NCBI GenBank assembly: GCA_032768795.1 | Contig: CP136496.1 | Span: 496,001-560,000 of the forward strand | DNA: 64,000 nucleotides | Reading direction: 5' to 3' | Source of the DNA: Tremella fuciformis | Lineage: Eukaryota; Basidiomycota; Tremellomycetes; Tremellales; Tremellaceae | In this document: piece after piece, positions 56,778-64,000 of the stretch | How the letters are laid out: the number at the start of each line of letters is the position of its first letter | How positions within the stretch are numbered: position 1 is the stretch's first letter | Position numbers and translations under genes: made by a program | The notes under the pieces: generated by a model | What the model saw: only the letters and a program-made list of their open reading frames with translations | What the model was told of the DNA's origin: nothing | Database searches by the model: none

Positions 56778-57820
56778 ATGGACACTGTTATACAGATCTC
56801 TCACATACCTTCAACAAAAGGTGCCACAGCGATGCCCACTGCGTCGTCCCCTCCGACGTATCGCATCATCCTACCCACTGCTAGTCTCAACTCGAATGCG
56901 TCAACAGCAGCTCAGCATCCCTCCGACGGGTACCAAGACATGACCCGAACTGCTGCTAATACCCAGGGGCCGACCACTGACATCACGGACGACTCGAGCA
57001 CGGTAGCCGCCAAGAATCCGATGTCGACAGCGACTAAGCTGAACGAGATCACCTTGAAACTCATCAACGAGGTCTGTAAGTCGGGCTATCAAGCTTATCA
57101 TCCTGACAACTATTCCAGATGGGGCAACAAATGGCGCGCACGGTGTAACAGTGAGTAAAGTTTAGGAATCAACAGTCTCTACCCCTCTTCCTAGGTACAG
57201 CTCAAGCTGTCATCTCACTGGTTCCTGGGCATACTGTGTGTTTCGTGTCTGATCAGAAGATAGGGTCACTGAAACATTGCCCAATGTCGTCAAGCGTTAC
57301 AACGACCGGACCTTTCTATCAAACTGCAGCGACATTGAGAGACTGACATTGGCTGCGGAGTATGAGGCACATAAAAGTGGGATCAAGGATGAGGTCACCG
57401 AATGGATGGAGACCGCGCAGTCCAAGGCCGCCAGAAACTTACAAGGCAACCCAAAGGACCGAAACTCTGTAGACGTGACGACTTTCTTGAAGAATCGATT
57501 TCTGACGGAATATGCTAGTCACTACGACAAGTACTCAAGTCTCGGATTGAAGGAAGATTACGAAGCGGCCTGGAGGAGCAAAGCAGGCATAGATATCGCA
57601 GTGAGTCGATGTCCGCGTTCCGACACACCGTCATGAGCGTTCTAAAACCCTGCGCATTGTGTAGACGATTCTCTTGTCTGAATGCAAATCGCTGACAACA
57701 CAGTCGGCCCTACAAGAGTACAACAACGGGCCAATCGAGTTCTGTGCCACTGAAGAAATGAAGCAGGCTATCAACAGCATGTTTGAGGCGTTGGCACCGT
57801 CCGAACCAGGTAAACGATGA
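56778..57820 (+). CDS. Unrecognised protein
   Basis: 282 residues. Exons: 56778-57075, 57119-57150, 57195-57220 (26 nt), 57264-57600, 57665-57820. The first 100 residues are Thr/Ser/Ala-rich and low-complexity. The rest looks ordered: QLKLSSHWVTETLPNVVKRYN, CSDIERLTLAAEYEAHKSG, TEWMETAQSKAARNLQGNP and EEMKQAINSMFEAL. I do not recognise it. The last exon could instead begin near 57703, dropping 13 residues. It may be lineage-specific; it borders a transposon-rich end of the window. Confidence 0.55.
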
Positions 57821-59285
57821 CAACATCGTCCGACTACGATCGGGGCCTGCAAGAGCTCCCAATCGGTTATATCTTCCGTGTGACCTTGAGCATCGTCTGT
57901 CCTTGTCTGCGGCTGTTCACGAAATGCATGCTTCATTCCTAGCATCCAGGCTGGCACCTCCTAGAGCCCAAGCAGCCGGGTCGTCATGCGGTGCGAGAAT
58001 TCATGTTTCGCAAAAACTTGCAGTATATGTGTTCTTGTCCGACTAAAGAAGTGATTCGATGTCGCTGCACTCGCACGCTTCCTGTCGGACTCTCAGACTA
58101 ATCTCGCTGAAGCTACACCCTGTAGACAGAACGAAGAAGCATGTGTGTCTTTACTGGCGGCTCCCAGCTAGATCGCACACATAGGATCAACACCTTGCTC
58201 ATTTATGCCAGTGATTCAGCATCATTGCGAGAATGACTGTGCCAAGAAAAGACCGCTCCGTGGGGTCCTGCAGGCTCCGGTTTCCCTGCCGGTGTCTGCA
58301 CGTGGACACAAACAGCTTGGTATCAGTTTCATCGGGCTGAGCTACAGATCAACTCTGGGGTGATCCCCTGCCAGCTTCGTGGTATATGCAAACACCCGAA
58401 CGCAAGAGGAGTGTTTTTGCAAATAACAAGTAGCTGCTGATCTAGCAAAGATTCAGCACAGCACGGGTCAAATGGACTGTCCGATCGAAGGATGAGGGGT
58501 TAGCAGCATTTGACAGCATTTGATGGCGTACAACACCGCTGCCTTCTCATATGTCAGCAGTGAAGCGCGATTCGGGAATCACAGGCTGCCCCTCGAAACG
58601 CAACAGGGCGCGTTATCCCTCGAAGCCTGGACCGTGCGCTTCGGAGAATAAATCCGCCGAAGGCTCGCGCTGCTTCAGCTGAGTTATGTTCGGGCGACGA
58701 GAGCCAAAGATTTGAGCAGAGGGAAGAACGTGGGGCATTCCGCAATGAGCGCGGTCACACAAGGGTGATGACCCAGACTTGCCTTCGGATGTTGAAGCGC
58801 TCATTTGGCATCACTTGCGTCTCCAGTGACCTGCAAATCATCAACTACGACAACGACGACGACGACAGAGCGAGAGATCGCCTCGTCCGGTCAGCACAGA
58901 TATACTCGAAACGGCCCCAGGTCTCATTGTGTCTAGACCGATTTGCTCGAATCGAGATCCTCTGCAATCCTGCCGTGCAGACTTGGCGCGATTGAGCCCC
59001 ATTCGCGTCTGAACACCTGCGTGAGGTGCGGTGCAGGTGGAAGGCGAAGTGCAGCGTGCATCGTGTCGCGCTTGGCCTTCGCAGAAAAGGGGTTTCTTAA
59101 CGGTCTCTTGCGAGCACTGACAGCTCCTCGTGACAACAAAGCCACCGGGACTACTTGATATCGGATTCTACTCGCTGCCACGTGGTTCTCGGACCTGTCA
59201 AATTTTCGGACGGCCATCTAGGTAGCGACGACGATGACGATGATGGCGAGTACATGGGCTACATCAACGATATGGCTACATAGCT
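57821..59285. other. Gene-poor region next to transposons
   Basis: 1.46 kb without a convincing gene; the short ORFs overlap one another and show no recognisable protein. A GACGAC run is at 58851-58865, and GATGAC-type repeats at 59225-59245. It may include the outer end of the pogo-like element that begins at 59286; I could not pin its terminal repeat. Confidence 0.45.
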
Positions 59286-59919
59286 TTACACAGCTGTAGA
59301 GGGCCCCGGTGTGCATGCCTGGCGTGGTTCTTGAGGCTGCTGCTGCCCTGGTTGTCTCTCCTTGTCCACTCTCCTTCGGCGGGCTTCTACCTCCCTTGCC
59401 TTCCGCTCGGCCAGCTCTTCTGCATGCTGCTCACGATACTCTGGATCAAACAGCTGGCCGTGAGGGAAGCTGAGCCTCTTACGCTTGCCCTTGGCTGCTT
59501 GCTGTAGCTCCCTGGCTGCAGTTGTCCGCTCAAGCTGAGCTTTGATGATTGCCTCCGACGACATCTTCATTTCGAGGGCCTTCTCCACCTTCATAAGGTA
59601 GGTCTGTTGGTCGATATCGCCTCGTCGACAGCTGCGCTTCTGTCGCTTGAGTGTCCGGGGTGTGTGCGGCGTGACAATCGCCTCACCGGCGGGCTGCAGC
59701 TCCCGTGGTGGTGTCGAGACATCGGTCAGACCCATTGCGGCCGCATTGAGAGGCCAAAGTCCCGCCTTTCTCCATGCAGATCGGATCTGCCGGGATGTCG
59801 CAGTCTCCTTCCAGGCCTGCTGATGGAATCTCCAAAACACGCCCTTGGCTGGGGCCTCTTCGTTGCCCAGAGCCTGCCGATGCGCGTCGAGCCGCCCAAA
59901 GAATCGAGTCTTGAGCGGG
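59286..59919 (-). pseudogene. C-terminal fragment of a pogo-like DDE transposase
   Basis: About 210 codons remain open. The readable part includes FFGRLDAHRQALGNEE, VFWRFHQQAW and IRSAWRKAGLWPLN, then a charged, Lys/Arg-rich tail. The IRSAWR-AGLWPLN block followed by such a tail is typical of fungal pogo/Fot-like transposases at the end of the DDE domain. The frame begins exactly where the neighbouring LTR ends (59919/59920), so the gene was split by the retrotransposon; the N-terminal catalytic part would lie beyond the right edge of the window. No start codon is left, hence pseudogene. Confidence 0.75.
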
Positions 59920-60481
59920 TGTCACGCTCGAAGGGGTAGCCCAAGGTAAAGGGCACGAGGGGGTCTAGTCTCTGGCTCGTAAAGCAAGGGGACTGAGGGA
60001 TCGAGGACAAGAGTGCTGGGTTCAGACCAGCTGTGTGACTTTTGTGACGGGACACAAGAGATCCATTGCTGAAGAAACTATCTTGGCCGGAAAGTGGCCT
60101 CCTTATATAGACAAGAGGGCTATGTACGCCGAAGGGATTTGCCACCCGTTTTGCCACCCATTCCATGAGAAAAGTTTTCCTACTGCCGATATTTCTCGAG
60201 TGCAAGCGATTCTCCTCGCTGCAGATCTGTCTATAATTACTGGGAGTGGAAAGGTGGCTGAAGGCCGCCGAGTAGGATCACCGGAAAAAGTATTGACTTC
60301 AGGAAAGATCACCGATAAAAGTATTGACTTCAGGGAAGATCACCGACAAAAGTACTGACTTAAATCGGCGATGTACCAGAAGAGGTAATGTTTGAGCAGT
60401 TCGGTGGAAAAAGTACTGTGTTTTGTAGGCGAATGGCGTAAAAAGCGGTGACTTGTGTTTGAGATGAGGTCGGTCATGACA
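59920..60481 (-). repeat. 3' LTR of the Ty3/gypsy element
   Basis: 562 bases, read on the minus strand from TGTCATGACC to GAGCGTGACA, so the ends form the inverted repeat TGTCA/TGACA. A polypurine stretch, AGGGGGAG, lies just before it, right after the pol stop codon. A TATATAA box (about 60103-60109) marks the U3 promoter. The partner LTR is outside the window, so the limits rest on the terminal repeat, the tract and the break in the flanking transposase frame. Confidence 0.8.
60276..60368. repeat. Three tandem 31-bp repeats inside the LTR
   Basis: Three head-to-tail units starting GATCACCG at 60276, 60307 and 60338, each with AAAAGTA(T/C)TGACTT. They lie in the U3 part, upstream of the TATA box in the element's own orientation, and so may be enhancer-type repeats. 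Confidence 0.88.
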
Positions 60482-60493
60482 GGAGCTCCCCCT

Positions 60494-63400
60494 CTAAGGG
60501 CGAAGTCCTCTGAGCCGGTTTGATCTGGACTTAGATCTTTTGTCGAGTGCTGTAGTGCGCTTTGAGTTTGTTGAACTGGAAGGGAAATGGTGGTTTGGGT
60601 CCTGAGCATGTTGTCGATGGAATTTTTGATAGGCGGTGGTGTCGTGGACGTTTTCCCATGGTTCCCATGAGTCGTGGGCGCTTGAGTAGTCTTTCCAGCT
60701 GACAAGGTAATCGTAACCGTTATCTGAGCTGATTCGAGAGTCAAGGATTCTGTCGATGATGTATTCTTCTTGTCCATTGACTTCAATGCGTGGTGGTGGA
60801 TCTTGTGGTTGCTGAGGGAGTCCGTGGCGCATTGGTTCGAGAAGGTTGACGTGGAAGACTGGGTGTATGTTCATTGATGGCGGGAGGTCCAATTTGAATG
60901 CGAGTGGAGAGGATGTAGCCTCAATGATCTTGAACGGTCCGAGCATCCTTTGGTCGAGCTTGAGCGAGGGTCGAAGTGTTTGTATGTTCCTTCGATTCAG
61001 GAAGACTTGATCTCCTACTTTGAAGAGTGGTTGGTCTTTGGCATTGATCTCCTTGATTTTTCGGTTGTAGAACTTGGTGTAATGCTCTTGGGCGGTCTTG
61101 ATATTGTTGGAGAGCTGTTCATGCAAGGAGTGTAATTTTTCGAGGTGAGTCTGTGCTGCGGGGACGGCTGATGCTGGCGGAGTTGTTGGATCATTTGGAT
61201 GATACCCATAGTTGGCTTCAAAAGGAGTGAACTTGGTTGACGAGTGGACTGAGTTGTTGTAGCTGTATTCTGCCAAGTCCAAAAGTGAGGACCAGTTGGC
61301 TTGGTCGTAGTCGCAAAATGATCGAAGGTAATGTTCCAGAACTTGATTGACTCGTTCTGTTTGTCCATCGGATTGTGGGTGAAAGGCTGTCGAGAAATTT
61401 GGTGTGATACCAAGGCCTTTGACAAATGATCTCCAGAATTGCGAGTTGAAGATCGATCCGCGGTCTGAGACAATGTCGTGTGGAAGTCCATGAAGTCTCC
61501 AGATGTTTTGTCGGAACATTGTTGCTAAGTTGGGCGCGTCAAAGCCGTCTTCTTTGAATGGGACAAAGTGAGCTTGTTTGGTGAAGCGGTCAACAAAGAC
61601 CATGATTGAGTCGTAACCCTTTGATACCGGGAGTTTGACAATGGCGTCCATGGAGATTGAGTGCCAAGGTTTGCTGGGTACCGGAAGCGGTTGAAGAGGT
61701 CCGTAGGGTTTGTGTCGAGGTATTTTGTTCCGTGCGCATGTGTGACATCCGTCCACATAGGTATTGGTGAATTGTCGCATGCCAGGAAAGTAGTAGTGTC
61801 GAGCTAGAAGTTGGTATGTCTTCTGTTGTCCAAAGTGTCCTGCGGTAGGGGTGTTGTGACACTGGTGCAGTAGGTCGATTTTGAGATCCTGATTGTTTGG
61901 GACATAGACCTTTTGTTGATATCGGATAATGTTCTTGTCGAGGGTGAAATCTTTCAATTTGTCTTGTAATTCCATGGGTATTGGTCGATTTGTATTGCGC
62001 AGATTAGGCAGTAGCTCTTGTAGGATCGGATCCTCAGGCTGGAGTTGCTCTATTCTGGCCATGATGTCGGAAGTTGTCGAGTTATCAGAGTTGCTGTGTA
62101 AAGCACCAATGATGAATTGTCCGGGTTTGAGGAGTGTGTGTGGAGGTGCTTCGGCAGCTCTACTCCCTCCTTGAAGGTCTGACCTCCTGGTCAGGGCATC
62201 TGGTTTGCCCATCTTTTCTCCAGGTCGGTAGTGTATCTTGAAATCGAAGTTGGCTAAGAGTTCCGCCCAACGAGCTTGTCGTCTGTTGAGCACCTTGGAG
62301 GTCGTGAAATATTCGAGGTTCTTGTGGTCGGTATAGACTGTGATTTCTTTTGCTCCTTCTAGGTATGGCCGCCAGTGTTTGAATGCTTCCACAATTGCAA
62401 GCATTTCTTTGTCGTAGATCTCATAGTTGAGTTCGGCCGGTTGGAGTTTTCGAGAGTAGTAGGCAATTGGGTGAAGTTGCTTCCCATCTATGTCGGAATG
62501 TGAGAGGACACCTGCAATAGCAAAGTCTGAAGCGTCTGTCTCCATGATGATTGGCTTTCCAGGTTGAAAGTGTTGAAGTATCGGAGCACTGGTGAAAGAG
62601 TGCTTGAGTGTATCAAAGGCGGATTGTTGCTTGTCTCCCCACACAAAGTTGACTCCCTTGCGTAGGAGGTGTGTGAGTGGTGACGTGACCTTGGAGTATG
62701 CTTTGATGAAGCGTCGATAGAAATTTGCAAAGCCAAGGAAGACTTGAACATCGTGTACCGATTTTGGTGGTGGCCAGTTTGTGACTGCTTCAACTTTGTG
62801 AGGGTCCATTCGGATTCCTTTGTCAGAGACAAGGTAACCAAGGAAATCAACCTCATGCTTGAAGAAGGTGCACTTTTCTGCTTTTGCCCAAAGGTGGTGT
62901 TCTTGTAGTCGTTCCAAGACTTGCTTGACATGCGTGATGTGCTCGTCCTTTGATTTGCTGAAGATGAGGATGTCGTCCAGGTAGACAATGACGAAGACAT
63001 CCAAAAAGTCTCTGAGGACATCATTGATGAGGTTCTGGAATGATGCGGGCGCATTTGTCAGCCCAAAAGGCATCACAAGGTATTCGTAGTGTCCATAGCG
63101 GGTGCGGAATGCCGTTTTCCATTCATCGCCTTTGGCAATGCGGACAAGGTTGTATGCGGCACGTAAGTCGATCTTGCTGAACCATGAGGCTCCTTGAAGG
63201 CGATCGAGAGATTCTTGAATTAGTGGGAGCGGATATCGGTTTTTCCGAGTAATGCTGTTGAGTTGCCGGTAGTCGACACATAATCTGAGGGATCCGTCTG
63301 GTTTCTTAACAAAGAGGATGGGTGAACCAGCGGGGCTTGAACTTGGTCGTATGAATCCTTTCTTGAGGTTCTCCTTGAGGTATTCGTCCAAAGCTTTGAG

Positions 63401-64000
63401 CTCGACCTCTGACAGACTGTAAATTGGGCCAAACTTTGGTTGGGCATTACCCTCAAGTGTTATGGCGTGATCGTAAGGTCCGTGGTCTGGTAGCTTGTCG
63501 GAGTTGGATTTGTTGAATACTTCAAGGTGGTCATGGAATTCTGGGGGAATGATCTCCTTGAGTTGCTGGAAGTTGAGATCCGAGGTGTCGTCATCGTCCT
63601 GTGCTGGTGGTGGATCAATGAGACCTGAAACTTGAGTTGTCGTGGTGATGCCATAGATTTGTGCGTTTCTCATGGCGATTCTGAAGGCTGCCGCGCTGAC
63701 CAAGGCTATGTGTGGCGGAGCGTATGTCGAGGTTTGTTGATCTTGTGATGGCGTACCTGAAGCTTTCTTGCTAGGCAGGTTACCGGCGCGCTTTCTTGTA
63801 TTTCGATGTGACTGAGGAGCAGAATCTGCCTCTACAGGTTTATCAGACCTGCTGCACTGCTCCAGGCAGAGCGGAGAGGAGAACTTGATAGTCTGATGGG
63901 ACCAATCAATGCTTGGGTTGTGTCGAGAGAGCCATGGAAGGCCAAGGATAACTGGATAGGTGCCGAGTGATGTGATGTCAAGAGAGATTGTCTCTTCATG
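60494..64000 (-). CDS. Ty3/gypsy Pol polyprotein with C-terminal chromodomain, N-terminus outside window
   Basis: 1168 codons visible, uninterrupted. In order: the end of an aspartic protease-like region (LGLPWLSRHNPSIDW), a linker, reverse transcriptase (FVKKPDGSLRLCVDYRQLN, MPFGLTNAPASFQ, catalytic YLDD near 62975), RNase H (ETDASDFAIAGVL), integrase with an HHCC zinc finger (HQCHNTPTAGHF then CHTCARNK), its D,D,E core (DRFTKQAHFVPF, SDRGSIFNSQFW, HPQSDGQTERVNQ), a GPF-type module, and a chromodomain (EEYIIDRILDSR, YLVSWKDY, SWEPWENV). The chromodomain guides such elements to heterochromatin in related cases. AT-richer codon use than the neighbouring host genes. Confidence 0.95.
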   Translation of the reverse strand, partial: HEETISLDITSLGTYPVILGLPWLSRHNPSIDWSHQTIKFSSPLCLEQCSRSDKPVEADSAPQSHRNTRKRAGNLPSKKASGTPSQDQQTSTYAPPHIALVSAAAFRIAMRNAQIYGITTTTQVSGLIDPPPAQDDDDTSDLNFQQLKEIIPPEFHDHLEVFNKSNSDKLPDHGPYDHAITLEGNAQPKFGPIYSLSEVELKALDEYLKENLKKGFIRPSSSPAGSPILFVKKPDGSLRLCVDYRQLNSITRKNRYPLPLIQESLDRLQGASWFSKIDLRAAYNLVRIAKGDEWKTAFRTRYGHYEYLVMPFGLTNAPASFQNLINDVLRDFLDVFVIVYLDDILIFSKSKDEHITHVKQVLERLQEHHLWAKAEKCTFFKHEVDFLGYLVSDKGIRMDPHKVEAVTNWPPPKSVHDVQVFLGFANFYRRFIKAYSKVTSPLTHLLRKGVNFVWGDKQQSAFDTLKHSFTSAPILQHFQPGKPIIMETDASDFAIAGVLSHSDIDGKQLHPIAYYSRKLQPAELNYEIYDKEMLAIVEAFKHWRPYLEGAKEITVYTDHKNLEYFTTSKVLNRRQARWAELLANFDFKIHYRPGEKMGKPDALTRRSDLQGGSRAAEAPPHTLLKPGQFIIGALHSNSDNSTTSDIMARIEQLQPEDPILQELLPNLRNTNRPIPMELQDKLKDFTLDKNIIRYQQKVYVPNNQDLKIDLLHQCHNTPTAGHFGQQKTYQLLARHYYFPGMRQFTNTYVDGCHTCARNKIPRHKPYGPLQPLPVPSKPWHSISMDAIVKLPVSKGYDSIMVFVDRFTKQAHFVPFKEDGFDAPNLATMFRQNIWRLHGLPHDIVSDRGSIFNSQFWRSFVKGLGITPNFSTAFHPQSDGQTERVNQVLEHYLRSFCDYDQANWSSLLDLAEYSYNNSVHSSTKFTPFEANYGYHPNDPTTPPASAVPAAQTHLEKLHSLHEQLSNNIKTAQEHYTKFYNRKIKEINAKDQPLFKVGDQVFLNRRNIQTLRPSLKLDQRMLGPFKIIEATSSPLAFKLDLPPSMNIHPVFHVNLLEPMRHGLPQQPQDPPPRIEVNGQEEYIIDRILDSRISSDNGYDYLVSWKDYSSAHDSWEPWENVHDTTAYQKFHRQHAQDPNHHFPSSSTNSKRTTALDKRSKSRSNRLRGLRP

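Larger units (their letters stand above)
59920..64000 (-). mobile_element. Ty3/gypsy chromovirus retrotransposon, right end outside window
   Basis: LTR retrotransposon on the minus strand. Present are the 3' LTR, a polypurine tract and most of pol with a chromodomain; gag, the start of protease and the 5' LTR lie beyond 64000. It sits inside a pogo-like transposase. Pol is open over its whole visible length with no stop or frameshift, so the copy looks young. Confidence 0.92.

Noticed and set aside
57236..57263. A 28-nt intron in the unknown gene at 56778
   Set aside because: Using the GT at 57221 instead gives a 43-nt intron, the typical size here, and keeps the frame.
60276..60368. Possible CRISPR-like repeat array
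   Set aside because: The 31-bp units are directly adjacent with no spacers and lie in a retrotransposon LTR of a eukaryote.

Overview
This is nuclear DNA of a basidiomycete yeast, most likely a tremellomycete (Cryptococcus relatives). Genes sit close together on both strands and are GC-rich. Almost every one is cut by short introns, mostly 41-50 nt, with a GCTGAC-like branch site just before the acceptor. The uric-acid pathway gene at 50.0-52.8 kb has the allantoicase plus double ureidoglycolate-lyase fusion known as DAL2,3,3 in Cryptococcus. Gene models were spliced by hand from reading-frame continuity and family conservation; all multi-exon models close in frame, but none is backed by transcripts.

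Layout. 0-4.2 kb: a tandem duplication of an unrecognised gene with its promoter. 4.3-24.4 kb: housekeeping genes, namely SEC7 (Arf exchange factor), a MARVEL membrane protein, tubulin cofactor A, a GT31-like glycosyltransferase, NOP10 (missed by simple ORF finding), a large low-complexity coiled-coil protein, an RluA-type pseudouridine synthase and an MFS transporter. 25.5-32.1 kb: five consecutive secreted proteins, including a calpain-like protein with a signal peptide and two Kre9/Knh1-like wall proteins. A foldback-rich, gene-free tract lies between the last two. 33.0-47.2 kb: transport and accessory metabolism, namely a sugar MFS transporter, a DHA2-type efflux MFS, a secreted M64 metallopeptidase, a 14-exon cytochrome P450 with a 5-nt exon, a stand-alone hydroxyethylthiazole kinase, a rhodanese-type sulfurtransferase and a GABA/amino-acid permease. 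47.5-54.9 kb: NDC1 nucleoporin, DAL2,3,3 and a GT1 glycosyltransferase. 55.1-57.8 kb: two unrecognised genes. 59.3-64.0 kb: a truncated pogo-like transposase interrupted by a Ty3/gypsy chromovirus whose 3' LTR and pol are present and which runs off the right edge.

Functional links visible are the secretory and wall group (25-32 kb), nitrogen scavenging (allantoicase fusion, GABA-type permease), and thiamine and sulfur genes placed tail to tail. The most distinctive signals are the 5-nt P450 exon encoding part of the oxygen-activation motif, a high share of GC-AG introns, the nested transposons with a predictable target-site duplication, and the hairpin tract at 30.4 kb. I saw no tRNA, rRNA or CRISPR array.
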